Below, in pieces: positions 35,201 to 46,702 of a stretch of DNA of 64,000 bases. Positions within the stretch are counted from its first letter, which is position 1, and each line of letters opens with the position of its first letter. The stretch spans positions 48,531,346-48,595,345 of the forward strand of contig NC_087064.1 of the NCBI RefSeq assembly GCF_963678635.1. Reading direction: 5' to 3'. A program made the translations under genes and the position numbers. The notes under the pieces were generated by a model. It saw only the letters and a list, made by a program, of their open reading frames with translations, was not told the DNA's origin and did not search any database. Origin of the DNA: Symsagittifera roscoffensis (Eukaryota > Xenacoelomorpha > Acoela > Convolutidae).

Positions 35201-37917
35201 CAGAATGTTTTTCAAGCAATGAAAAATAGAAACGAAGTAAGGGTTTTACCTCCTTCGGTGTAAACATTCTTTGTCCACTTTAAACATAGAATTTAAACAA
35301 AGTTGCCCGTATATCAGGACAAAGCCCTAAATGTTCCGTCTGACCCTTAACGGATATCGAATCGTTTTTGGGAAAATAAAATATTGAAAAACTTTAAATT
35401 TTGGACAAAATTAAAGATCAATAGTGAAAATTTAATTCGTACGAAATTAATACGACAGTTTAGCTAGCCTCAATTCAATTTTAGAACAATTTTGTTCTGC
35501 GAGATAATTTTTCACGCATAAATATTTCGCGTTACACTTTTAGCATAATGAATAAAAAAAACCTTTAAAGCATGCATATATTAGTTCAGAGGAAAGCCAA
35601 AATTAACAACTTTCAAACTCCCAGAACTTTGCAAAAAAATGATCGCATAAAATAATCTGAAATTAAATATCTTATTATTCTTGATTTCAACAATTTCATC
35701 GGGGTATAAGTCAGAACAATAAAATGTTGAAAAATTTTTCTTCCATGACTTTTTCCCAGTACAAGCCAAGATCGAATTACAAAATATCGCGAACCGACAG
35801 AAGACGCCTTAACGATGCAAAAGATTGTAAAAAAGATTTTGTGGAGATAGAAAAGCCTTCAAAAAAAAACGTGCATTAGCAGCGTAGAGCAGGATTGAAT
35901 CTGGAAAAAGGGAGGCACTTCGAACAAAAAGAAAACCAGAAAAATGATGTCCAAGAATGTTATTCTAGAATTACTTAACTAATTGGGAGTTTCGTGTTTC
36001 TTGTTTCCGTTCTAGAGAGAAAAAATGCTCAATGTTTATTCCATTTTTTTTGTTAAGTTTCATTTTAAACGTTGAAATACTTTTGAAAAGAGCATCCGGT
36101 AGAAATGAATGAGGAAATGATACAAAAAACAAAAAAATTATGAACCCGAAAATTGAGAACCGCCAAAAAACCGTACCATAGGAGAATCAGCTTTTTAAAT
36201 ATGCCACTAGAGCAGCGCTAGTACTAATTTTCACAAACATTTTTGAGGACCTTTAAAGAATAGTTGCGCTCTTCCGTTTCTTTTTTTACAAATACGACTT
36301 TTTACTTGTCGTTTTTTACCTGAGTCGCTTAAAACCATGTGAAAAAAATTGATGCTCAAAAATCAGGGTTAAAAAAATTCACCGGCAACTCTTCATTACA
36401 AAGTGATGCGAGTTTGGGACTACTATGACCCCCATATTTCACATTGCGGTAAATTAACGCGCTGTGTATTTCGTCCTATTAAAGTGCAGTTAAACGTAAG
36501 ATAAAAAATTTTTATACATATTTTTTTTTCCAGAGTAAATAATTATTTTTCTTTTTAATTTCTCAATATTATCACCCCACACGCAATGTAGAAACACTGA
36601 TATTTTTTTTCCTGAGCTAACAATTTATGAGAGAAAATTGCTTGCCTAAATTCGATGGAATGATTTAATTTGACGCTCGCACCTTAATCTGAGCTTTGAG
36701 CTCTAGCATTTGTTTCGCTGTTTTTTTTTTCACAACACTTTTTACTAGTCATTTTAATCGGAATTGCTTAATACCATTTGAAAAAAAAAGTTAACTCAAA
36801 ACTCAGATGAGGGTGTGAGCGTCAAATTTAATCATTCTATTGAATTTAGGCAAGCAATTTGTTAGCAGAGGAAAATATCATTGTTTTTACATTGCGTGTG
36901 GGGGATAATTTTCAGAAATTGAAGGGAAAAATATGTAATTATACTATAAAAATGTGTGAAAAAGTTTTTCCTTTACGTTTAATTACACTTAAAGGAAAAT
37001 TATAGGGGTCATAGTAGTCCCAAACTCCCATTACTTTGTAATGAAGTGTTGCCGGTGAATTTTTTTCACCCTGAGTTTTGAGCATCAATTTTTTTCTCCC
37101 GGTATTAAGTGATTCTGATTTTAAAAAAACTACTAGTAAAAAGTCGTATTTGTAAAAAAAAAACGAGAGAGCGCAAATATTCTTTAAGTAGTACTCACGC
37201 TGCTCTATTGGCATGTGAAAAGCTGATTTTCCTACGGCAAGATTATTTTGGTGCTTCTCAATTTTCTGGTTGTCATTTTTTAAGTTCTTTGTATCAGTTT
37301 CTAATTCTTTTATACAGGAAATTGTTTTCAAAAAAATTTCAACATTTAAAAATTAACTAAGTATCCTAGAATGTCAGACTTGGACATCATCTTTTTTATT
37401 GGTATTCCTCTTGTTCAAAAAGCCGCCCTTTTTCCAGATTTGACACTGCTACACAATTGCAAAACTTAGATTGCAAACTGAAGAAACAATCGGAGAAGAA
37501 ATACGAATAGAAAGAGCAAAAAAATTAATATCAAAGTGAATAGGTGAACAAGTGAGCGTTTATGGAAGAGATAATGCGCGAGGGATGATATAATACGAAA
37601 CCGTTGTTTCCCGAAACGAGCGAAAACAGCAACCCACCCTATGCATCCAGCAGCTACATCCTTGTTTGATTTATTTGTTCTTCCTAAGTGTTGTTTCAGA
37701 GAGAGCCATGGTCCCGTGCCCACTTTCACTTTTAGTGAGACTCTACCAGCTAATTGCACTGGCAATCAAAAAAGCGATCAAAGTCACTAGATTGGCAAGA
37801 CTGATGAGAAGTTCTCGACGTCACCAGACGAAGTCTTTCATGATCACAGAAGATCTCCGACTATGGGCAGACGCAATAGAAAGCAAATATATTGTGCTGA
37901 CTTATTTCGATAAATAG
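32121..37917 (+). CDS. TRPM-like cation channel, C-terminal 570 codons (5 exons, one in-frame TAG)
   Basis: This is a melastatin-type TRP channel, a membrane cation channel. The exons are 32121-32245, 32472-32776, 33266-34139, 34368-34555 and 37700-37917. All junctions are GT/AG, and the phases (2, 1, 2, 1) fit exactly. In order they give the pre-membrane helices, the start of the membrane domain (FFNAPITKFWVNF), S1-S5, the pore with two cysteines, S6 (LNLLIAIFSDTY), the TRP region and the short C-terminal end (SFMITEDLRLW). TRPM proteins usually exceed 1000 residues, so the N-terminal part lies upstream or is lost. TAG at 34513-34515, just before the conserved Trp of the TRP helix, would truncate it. 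It may be a mutant allele, a sequencing error or a young pseudogene. Confidence 0.85.
32472..32776 (+). CDS. TRPM-like exon 2
   Basis: The acceptor is TTGCTAG and the donor is CTGG|GTAAAC. It encodes the pre-membrane helical domain, with LHDFYEDQ and the following Leu/Arg-rich helices matching the E-Y/F-E-x-x-A-x-x-x-L spacing of TRPM proteins. Confidence 0.75.
33266..34139 (+). CDS. TRPM-like exon 3: S1 to pore
   Basis: The acceptor is GGTGCAG and the donor is TTTTCAG|GTTTT. It starts DLINLVWMGGL, the TRPM L-x-x-x-W-M-G motif, then FFNAPITKFWVNF. Several hydrophobic segments follow (S2-S5) and then the pore helix. The filter region reads MMMYGFSLFLED, without the Glu or Gln usual right after F/Y-G. 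FNCT provides the first pore cysteine and a possible N-glycosylation site. Confidence 0.9.
34368..34555 (+). CDS. TRPM-like exon 4: S6 and TRP region with in-frame TAG
   Basis: The acceptor is CTGTCTCAG and the donor is TCAA|GTGAGT. It encodes the second pore cysteine, S6 (PLNLLIAIFSDTY) and V-R-E-N. TAG at 34513 comes next, then W-N-Y-V-F-Y in the same frame, as expected for a TRP helix. The frame continues open to the donor, so only one codon is damaged. Confidence 0.85.
34765..35165. repeat. GTCGA-rich minisatellites in the last TRPM intron
   Basis: Three copies of a 24-bp unit GGTCGAGCACAGTCAAAACA lie at about 34775-34845. Then come about 2.5 copies of a ~90-bp unit built from GGTCGAGAAAGTCGAAA and GGTCxAACAAACAAxTTTT words (34960-35160). 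Confidence 0.6.
35260..35730. repeat. Dispersed repeat (third copy of the 9.0/9.5 kb repeat) with palindrome ends
   Basis: Bases 35400-35720 follow the same word order as 9021-9330 (GCTAGCCTCAA, CACGCATA, CCCAGAACTTTGCAAAAAA). Bases 35280-35345 carry the GCCCGTATATCAGGACAAAG end found at 8900. Confidence 0.55.
36171..37237. mobile_element. 1.07-kb foldback (long inverted repeat) element
   Basis: The two halves are inverted copies of each other over roughly 500 bp each, folding around about 36730. Outer ends CCGTACCATAGGAGAATCAG and the inverse of AGCTGATTTTCCTACGG pair. Internal pairs include GGGACTACTATGACCCC and the inverse of GGGGTCATAGTAGTCCC, and ACGCAATGTA. It has no coding capacity. 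It is a foldback or giant MITE inside the last TRPM intron, and it would form a very long hairpin in the pre-mRNA. Confidence 0.8.
37238..37699. other. End of the last TRPM intron
   Basis: No feature was seen except the pyrimidine-rich acceptor of exon 5. Confidence 0.4.
37700..37917 (+). CDS. TRPM-like exon 5: C-terminal end
   Basis: The acceptor is TTGTTTCAG. Joined to exon 4 it reads K-R-A-M-V-P-C-P-L-S, matching the R-P-x-L-P-P-P-L that follows the TRP helix in TRPMs. After a Lys/Arg-rich segment, FMITEDLRLWADAIESKYI matches the conserved block before the coiled coil. It stops at 37915-37917, so no long coiled coil or enzyme domain is present unless more exons follow. Confidence 0.75.
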
Positions 37918-39180
37918 GTCACATATGCTAGTAGTACCAAGTAGTATCAGCAGTACCAGTAGTATGTGACAGTCCAATTGCGAATAAACTTCGAATCTAT
38001 TACAAAAGGAATTTAAGGTGCGCGTGCTTGTTCGTGAAATGCAATATGTGAATAAACTCAACTAAATTATATTTTTAACTCCAATAAAAACGTTCACTTT
38101 CTGAAATGTGCGATTTTTTGAACACTTCATTTTTTGTGTGCGTGACATTTAGGGTGCGCGTGAAATGCAATGTGAATAAATAAAATTTAATTATATTTTA
38201 ATTTCCAAGAAAAAAGTTCAAACTCTCGACACTTTAATCAGATGATTTCAAAGTATTCGTAAGGTTTGAAGGCGTGGCCTTCAAATTTCACTGCTCGAGT
38301 CCTTTTATTTTTAAGACTATTGTTAAAATTCTCCAAAAATTCTCCAAAAAAGTCCTAACAATTTCTCTAAAAAATCTTGTAGCTTATCAAAAAAAATCAA
38401 GATAAAACATTTCTCGAAACTTTAAATTTTTACTGTATAGTTGGATGATGCCAAATTATTATTAGGAATAACAGATACCGTCTTCAGTGTAACTGCTCAA
38501 AACTTCAAGCTAGAAAACTGTCAAGATACACTCAGTGTGCAAATGCGGCTCCCAACAATGACCTCTCAAATACTTTTCTTTTCCGAGATATGGCGAACTT
38601 CTTGAATTATCACTTTCTTCAGGAAAGTTAAATTGCAAAAACCTAGTAAAAAGGTAATTTTTTAACGCCACTTTGTGTTGTTCTCAAGGTAATCTTAGGG
38701 ATGCCAGTTTAGTTTTTGAATTTTTGTTTCCAAAATAAGAAGGTTAATTGTTTTCAAGTTTTTTCAAAAAACAAAATCTGATTGATGTTTGAATTGTTCA
38801 AAAAATGACAAAACCACATTTGGATGATGTCATTTTTTGATATGCTTTGGAGTTCAAAAGTGCTATAACTGATGAAACTCAAAAGTGCTATAACTGAAGT
38901 TTTGGAGATATGACCATTTTGGTGAAAAACAACCTCAAATTGACGTTAAAAACTGTTCAATTTATAAAAATGAAAACACTGATGTGGTTGGGTTCAATTT
39001 AGGTTCATGGTTGCATTGAATATCGTTTTTGTTTACATGAAGCTTTTTAAACTTAACTCAATTTATTCAAAGCACCGTAGTTGCGAGTCATGCGCTAGTT
39101 TAAGATATCGCTTCTTGCTTTGAATAGGATTGCAAAGAGTACATTAGCAATCAATCATGTCCAAAGATAACTTTATATTG

Positions 39181-39631
39181 GGGCCTAGGAAATTAGACGA
39201 TAAGCAAATTAGACGGATGCTACAAAAACGAAATTAGACGGAATTTATTTTTTACAGATCTGGCATTTTAGACGAAAGGGAAAGGGCCAACAAAAATTTT
39301 TCTTAAGAGTCAAGTTTCACAAATACAAAAACGACATAAAATGTCAATACCTAATAAAACAATTAGTTGGAATCAACATAAAATGTCAAATCTGAATATT
39401 ACAGGAGAGTTTTGAATTGAATAAATTATGCATGATTGACTTGTAAAGTTTTTGGCCACCGAAATTGAACTGTTGTCTACTAATTTTATTTTTCTAACGC
39501 AATTTGTGTGCAAACAAAGTTAATTTCTCTCACTTTCGTCTATTTTCTCACAATTGCAGTTTTGCAAAACCGTCTAATTTCCTTTTAAGTACCTCCGTCT
39601 AATTTGCTTATCGTCTAATTTATCAACCCCC
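39181..39631. mobile_element. TIR element in satellite unit 1 (MULE-like MITE)
   Basis: It starts GGGCCTAGGAAATTAGACG and ends CGTCTAATTTATCAACCCCC. The inverted arms also carry GATAAGCAAATTAGACGG. It is flanked by 10-bp direct repeats CTTTATATTG (39171-39180 and 39632-39641). A 9-10-bp duplication and G-rich ends suit Mutator-like elements. It is 451 bp with no coding sequence. Confidence 0.75.
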
Positions 39632-39769
39632 CTTTATATTGTATTTTAACAGATTTATTCGCAATCAGATTGCTTTTGAGAAATTAGGAGAAAGCTCTCA
39701 AACGCAAATAGTCTTCGGCCCCCAAAAAATTACCTCTTAAATCTTTTCTGAGATATAGCGAATTTATAC

Positions 39770-39835
39770 GTCTCGGATTCGATCTGAGACCAGGAGATTA
39801 CGAGTCTCACGCACAAACCACTCGGCCATGGACTC
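39770..39835 (-). repeat. tRNA-like (Thr-CGT-like) segment, unit 1
   Basis: The minus strand has a perfect box A (TGGCCGAGTGG), a seven-base anticodon loop CTCGTAA on a GAGA/TCTC stem, and a box B-like AGATCGAATCC with two mismatches. The acceptor strands do not pair, so it is not a working tRNA. It is more likely a pseudo-tRNA or SINE head. Confidence 0.6.
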
Positions 39836-40429
39836 TTATTAAAGCACAAATACTAGCCACAAACAAAGCAGAGAACAAATGCTATGAAAATTCCAATGAT
39901 ACAGATCGTGATTATAGCAAAAGTGCCACCCAATAAGTGAACACTCAAGTGAACACTTTTAGTTAGGTTAGAAAAAAGAAGGTTCGTACTAATACACTAC
40001 TCTGCTTGCAAGTGTAAAAATGAAAAAATTGTCTCTAAATTCCATTGACCTACACACCAAATTGTGCGCCTACGGTCGGGACAAAACCGGAAGTTTTTTA
40101 TGGTCGGGAAAAAATCGGAATTATTTTCAAAATCGGAGTTGGTAAACTGACAATCGATCTAACAGAGCCATCAGACAGTTGGAAAAGTGTCAATGATTGC
40201 AAGCAAACAGAAAAAAAACACTGACGTGTTTTTTTCTTAAAAAACCTCAACTTTCGAAAGTCAAAGAAAAATTAGACGGCCTTAAAGCTCTTTGAATTCT
40301 AGAACAACTCATGATTGACAGTTTATTGATAAAAATCTGGAACATAGGCGCTACGCGCATTACACCGAAGGCATAGAAACTGAAGCAAAAACCAAACAAC
40401 TGGAACAACTAATAATTGAAGAATAACAG

Positions 40430-41199
40430 TTCTAGAACAAAAAATCGTACTAATACATGTATACACCAAAATTTTGCTATATCGAGAAAGAGCCTGAAAT
40501 AACAGTTCTAGAACTAAAAATCGTACTAACACATGTATAGGTTAAATTTTTGATATATCAACGAAGATCATAAAATAACACTTCTAGAACTAAAAATCGT
40601 ACTAACACATGTATACACCAAAATTTTACTATATTGACAAAGAGCCTGAAATAACAGTTCGTGAGCTAAAAATCGTACGAACACATGTATACACCAAAAT
40701 TTTGCTATATTGGCAAAGACCATGAAATAACAGTTCGAGAGCTAAAAATCGTACTAACACATGTATACGTCAAATTTTTGCTATATTGACAAAGATCATG
40801 GAATAACAGTTCTAGAGCTAAAAATCGTACTAACCCATGTATACACCAAAATTTTGCTATATTGACAAAGATCATGGAATAACAGTTCGAGAACTAAAAA
40901 TGGTACTAACACATGTATACAATAAAATTTTGATATATTGACAAAGATCATGAAATAACAGTTCGAGAACTAAAAATCGTAATAACACATGTATACACTA
41001 AAATTTTGATATATTGACATAGATCATAAAATAACAGTTCGAGAACTAAAAATGGTACTAACACATGTATACGCTAAAATATTGCTATATTGACGAAGAG
41101 CCTGAAATAACAATTCTAGAGCTAAAATCGTACTAACACATGTATACACCAATATTTTGCTATATCGACAAAGAGCCTGAATAAACGTTGTAGAACTAA
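40430..41199. repeat. 76-bp subrepeat array, unit 1
   Basis: There are about ten copies with period 75-77 bp. Each has CAGTTCTAGAACTAAAAATC, then TACTAACACATGTATAC, then AAAATTTTGCTATATTGACA. Most carry the palindrome TTCTAGAA or TTCGAGAA, that is TTCnnGAA. Copies differ by several bases within the array, but the arrays of the three units match each other, so the array predates the unit amplification. Confidence 0.9.
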
Positions 41200-42317
41200 C
41201 TAACTATATTTTTAACTCCAATAAAAACGTTCACTTTCTGAAATGTGCGATTTTTTGAACACTTCATTTTTTGTGTGCGTGACATTTAGGGTGCGCGTGA
41301 AATGCAATGTGAATAAATAAAATTTAATTATATTTTAATTTCCAAGAAAAAAGTTCAAACTCTCGACACTTTAATCAGATGATTTCAAAGTATTCGTAAG
41401 GTTTGAAGGCGTGGCCTTCAAATTTCACTGCTCGAGTCCTTTTATTTTTAAGACTATTGTTAAAATTCTCCAAAAATTCTCCAAAAAAGTCCTAACAATT
41501 TCTCTAAAAAATCTTGTAGCTTATCAAAAAAAATCAAGATAAAACATTTCTCGAAACTTTAAATTTTTACTGTATAGTTGGATGATGCCAAATTATTATT
41601 AGGAATAACAGATACCGTCTTCAGTGTAACTGCTCAAAACTTCAAGCTAGAAAACTGTCAAGATACACTCAGTGTGCAAATGCGGCTCCCAACAATGACC
41701 TCTCAAATACTTTTCTTTTCCGAGATATGGCGAACTTCTTGAATTATCACTTTCTTCAGGAAAGTTAAATTGCAAAAACCTAGTAAAAAGGTAATTTTTT
41801 AACGCCACTTTGTGTTGTTCTCAAGGTAATCTTAGGGATGCCAGTTTAGTTTTTGAATTTTTGTTTCCAAAATAAGAAGGTTAATTGTTTTCAAGTTTTT
41901 TCAAAAAACAAAATCTGATTGATGTTTGAATTGTTCAAAAAATGACAAAACCACATTTGGATGATGTCATTTTTTGATATGCTTTGGAGTTCAAAAGTGC
42001 TATAACTGATGAAACTCAAAAGTGCTATAACTGAAGTTTTGGAGATATGACCATTTTGGTGAAAAACAACCTCAAATTGACGTTAAAAACTGTTCAATTT
42101 ATAAAAATGAAAACACTGATGTGGTTGGGTTCAATTTAGGTTCATGGTTGCATTGAATATCGTTTTTGTTTACATGAAGCTTTTTAAACTTAACTCAATT
42201 TATTCAAAGCACCGTAGTTGCGAGTCATGCGCTAGTTTAAGATATCGCTTCTTGCTTTGAATAGGATTGCAAAGAGTACATTAGCAATCAATCATGTCCA
42301 AAGATAACTTTATATTG

Positions 42318-42768
42318 GGGCCTAGGAAATTAGACGATAAGCAAATTAGACGGATGCTACAAAAACGAAATTAGACGGAATTTATTTTTTACAGATCTGG
42401 CATTTTAGACGAAAGGGAAAGGGCCAACAAAAATTTTTCTTAAGAGTCAAGTTTCACAAATACAAAAACGACATAAAATGTCAATACCTAATAAAACAAT
42501 TAGTTGGAATCAACATAAAATGTCAAATCTGAATATTACAGGAGAGTTTTGAATTGAATAAATTATGCATGATTGACTTGTAAAGTTTTTGGCCACCGAA
42601 ATTGAACTGTTGTCTACTAATTTTATTTTTCTAACGCAATTTGTGTGCAAACAAAGTTAATTTCTCTCACTTTCGTCTATTTTCTCACAATTGCAGTTTT
42701 GCAAAACCGTCTAATTTCCTTTTAAGTACCTCCGTCTAATTTGCTTATCGTCTAATTTATCAACCCCC
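42318..42768. mobile_element. TIR element in satellite unit 2
   Basis: This is the same element as 39181-39631, carried along by the tandem amplification, with the same flanking CTTTATATTG. Confidence 0.75.
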
Positions 42769-42906
42769 CTTTATATTGTATTTTAACAGATTTATTCGCA
42801 ATCAGATTGCTTTTGAGAAATTAGGAGAAAGCTCTCAAACGCAAATAGTCTTCGGCCCCCAAAAAATTACCTCTTAAATCTTTTCTGAGATATAGCGAAT
42901 TTATAC

Positions 42907-42972
42907 GTCTCGGATTCGATCTGAGACCAGGAGATTACGAGTCTCACGCACAAACCACTCGGCCATGGACTC
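42907..42972 (-). repeat. tRNA-like segment, unit 2
   Basis: This is identical in its motifs to 39770-39835 (box A, CTCGTAA loop, box B-like sequence). Confidence 0.6.
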
Positions 42973-43566
42973 TTATTAAAGCACAAATACTAGCCACAAA
43001 CAAAGCAGAGAACAAATGCTATGAAAATTCCAATGATACAGATCGTGATTATAGCAAAAGTGCCACCCAATAAGTGAACACTCAAGTGAACACTTTTAGT
43101 TAGGTTAGAAAAAAGAAGGTTCGTACTAATACACTACTCTGCTTGCAAGTGTAAAAATGAAAAAATTGTCTCTAAATTCCATTGACCTACACACCAAATT
43201 GTGCGCCTACGGTCGGGACAAAACCGGAAGTTTTTTATGGTCGGGAAAAAATCGGAATTATTTTCAAAATCGGAGTTGGTAAACTGACAATCGATCTAAC
43301 AGAGCCATCAGACAGTTGGAAAAGTGTCAATGATTGCAAGCAAACAGAAAAAAACACTGACGTGTTTTTTTCTTAAAAAACCTCAACTTTCGAAAGTCAA
43401 AGAAAAATTAGACGGCCTTAAAGCTCTTTGAATTCTAGAACAACTCATGATTGACAGTTTATTGATAAAAATCTGGAACATAGGCGCTACGCGCATTACA
43501 CCGAAGGCATAGAAACTGAAGCAAAAACCAAACAACTTGAACAACTAATAATTGAAGAATAACAGT

Positions 43567-44336
43567 TCTAGAACAAAAAATCGTACTAATACATGTATAC
43601 ACCAAAATTTTGCTATATCGAGAAAGAGCCTGAAATAACAGTTCTAGAACTAAAAATCGTACTAACACATGTATAGGTTAAATTTTTGATATATCAACGA
43701 AGATCATAAAATAACACTTCTAGAACTAAAAATCGTACTAACACATGTATACACCAAAATTTTACTATATTGACAAAGAGCCTGAAATAACAGTTCGTGA
43801 GCTAAAAATCGTACGAACACATGTATACACCAAAATTTTGCTATATTGGCAAAGACCATGAAATAACAGTTCGAGAGCTAAAAATCGTACTAACACATGT
43901 ATACGTCAAATTTTTGCTATATTGACAAAGATCATGGAATAACAGTTCTAGAGCTAAAAATCGTACTAACCCATGTATACACCAAAATTTTGCTATATTG
44001 ACAAAGATCATGGAATAACAGTTCGAGAACTAAAAATGGTACTAACACATGTATACAATAAAATTTTGATATATTGACAAAGATCATGAAATAACAGTTC
44101 GAGAACTAAAAATCGTAATAACACATGTATACACTAAAATTTTGATATATTGACATAGATCATAAAATAACAGTTCGAGAACTAAAAATGGTACTAACAC
44201 ATGTATACGCTAAAATATTGCTATATTGACGAAGAGCCTGAAATAACAATTCTAGAGCTAAAATCGTACTAACACATGTATACACCAATATTTTGCTATA
44301 TCGACAAAGAGCCTGAATAAACGTTGTAGAACTAAC
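43567..44336. repeat. 76-bp subrepeat array, unit 2
   Basis: This has the same copy order as the array in unit 1. Confidence 0.9.
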
Positions 44337-45453
44337 TAACTATATTTTTAACTCCAATAAAAACGTTCACTTTCTGAAATGTGCGATTTTTTGAACACTT
44401 CATTTTTTGTGTGCGTGACATTTAGGGTGCGCGTGAAATGCAATGTGAATAAATAAAATTTAATTATATTTTAATTTCCAAGAAAAAAGTTCAAACTCTC
44501 GACACTTTAATCAGATGATTTCAAAGTATTCGTAAGGTTTGAAGGCGTGGCCTTCAAATTTCACTGCTCGAGTCCTTTTATTTTTAAGACTATTGTTAAA
44601 ATTCTCCAAAAATTCTCCAAAAAAGTCCTAACAATTTCTCTAAAAAATCTTGTAGCTTATCAAAAAAAATCAAGATAAAACATTTCTCGAAACTTTAAAT
44701 TTTTACTGTATAGTTGGATGATGCCAAATTATTATTAGGAATAACAGATACCGTCTTCAGTGTAACTGCTCAAAACTTCAAGCTAGAAAACTGTCAAGAT
44801 ACACTCAGTGTGCAAATGCGGCTCCCAACAATGACCTCTCAAATACTTTTCTTTTCCGAGATATGGCGAACTTCTTGAATTATCACTTTCTTCAGGAAAG
44901 TTAAATTGCAAAAACCTAGTAAAAAGGTAATTTTTTAACGCCACTTTGTGTTGTTCTCAAGGTAATCTTAGGGATGCCAGTTTAGTTTTTGAATTTTTGT
45001 TTCCAAAATAAGAAGGTTAATTGTTTTCAAGTTTTTTCAAAAAACAAAATCTGATTGATGTTTGAATTGTTCAAAAAATGACAAAACCACATTTGGATGA
45101 TGTCATTTTTTGATATGCTTTGGAGTTCAAAAGTGCTATAACTGATGAAACTCAAAAGTGCTATAACTGAAGTTTTGGAGATATGACCATTTTGGTGAAA
45201 AACAACCTCAAATTGACGTTAAAAACTGTTCAATTTATAAAAATGAAAACACTGATGTGGTTGGGTTCAATTTAGGTTCATGGTTGCATTGAATATCGTT
45301 TTTGTTTACATGAAGCTTTTTAAACTTAACTCAATTTATTCAAAGCACTGTAGTTGCGAGTCATGCGCTAGTTTAAGATATCGCTTCTTGCTTTGAATAG
45401 GATTGCAAAGAGTACATTAGCAATCAATCATGTCCAAAGATAATTTTATATTG

Positions 45454-45904
45454 GGGCCTAGGAAATTAGACGATAAGCAAATTAGACGGATGCTACAAAA
45501 ACGAAATTAGACGGAATTTATTTTTTACAGATCTGGCATTTTAGACGAAAGGGAAAGGGCCAACAAAAATTTTTCTTAAGAGTCAAGTTTCACAAATACA
45601 AAAACGACATAAAATGTCAATACCTAATAAAACAATTAGTTGGAATCAACATAAAATGTCAAATCTGAATATTACAGGAGAGTTTTGAATTGAATAAATT
45701 ATGCATGATTGACTTGTAAAGTTTTTGGCCACCGAAATTGAACTGTTGTCTACTAATTTTATTTTTCTAACGCAATTTGTGTGCAAACAAAGTTAATTTC
45801 TCTCACTTTCGTCTATTTTCTCACAATTGCAGTTTTGCAAAACCGTCTAATTTCCTTTTAAGTACCTCCGTCTAATTTGCTTATCGTCTAATTTATCAAC
45901 CCCC
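45454..45904. mobile_element. TIR element in satellite unit 3
   Basis: This is the same element as in units 1 and 2. The left flanking repeat has one change (TTTTATATTG). Confidence 0.75.
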
Positions 45905-46042
45905 CTTTATATTGTATTTTAACAGATTTATTCGCAATCAGATTGCTTTTGAGAAATTAGGAGAAAGCTCTCAAACGCAAATAGTCTTCGGCCCCCAAAA
46001 AATTACCTCTTAAATCTTTTCTGAGATATAGCGAATTTATAC

Positions 46043-46108
46043 GTCTCGGATTCGATCTGAGACCAGGAGATTACGAGTCTCACGCACAAACCACTCGGCC
46101 ATGGACTC
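46043..46108 (-). repeat. tRNA-like segment, unit 3
   Basis: This is identical in its motifs to the segments in units 1 and 2. Confidence 0.6.
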
Positions 46109-46702
46109 TTATTAAAGCACAAATACTAGCCACAAACAAAGCAGAGAACAAATGCTATGAAAATTCCAATGATACAGATCGTGATTATAGCAAAAGTGCC
46201 ACCCAATAAGTGAACACTCAAGTGAACACTTTTAGTTAGGTTAGAAAAAAGAAGGTTCGTACTAATACACTACTCTGCTTGCAAGTGTAAAAATGAAAAA
46301 ATTGTCTCTAAATTCCATTGACCTACACACCAAATTGTGCGCCTACGGTCGGGACAAAACCGGAAGTTTTTTATGGTCGGGAAAAAATCGGAATTATTTT
46401 CAAAATCGGAGTTGGTAAACTGACAATCGATCTAACAGAGCCATCAGACAGTTGGAAAAGTGTCAATGATTGCAAGCAAACAGAAAAAAAACACTGACGT
46501 GTTTTTTTCTTAAAAAACCTCAACTTTCGAAAGTCAAAGAAAAATTAGACGGCCTTAAAGCTCTTTGAATTCTAGAACAACTCATGATTGACAGTTTATT
46601 GATAAAAATCTGGAACATAGGCGCTACGCGCATTACACCGAAGGCATAGAAACTGAAGCAAAAACCAAACAACTTGAACAACTAATAATTGAAGAATAAC
46701 AG

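Noticed and set aside
39770-39835. Functional tRNA-Thr gene
   Set aside because: Acceptor strands do not pair and box B has two mismatches, so it is kept only as tRNA-like.
40323-40532. 69-codon minus-strand open frame repeated at 43459 and 46596
   Set aside because: It follows the satellite period and crosses the 76-bp subrepeats; there is no domain and no start or splice support.
40430-41199. CRISPR-like regular repeat pattern
   Set aside because: The DNA is eukaryotic, the repeats are contiguous and diverged, and there are no unique spacers or cas genes.
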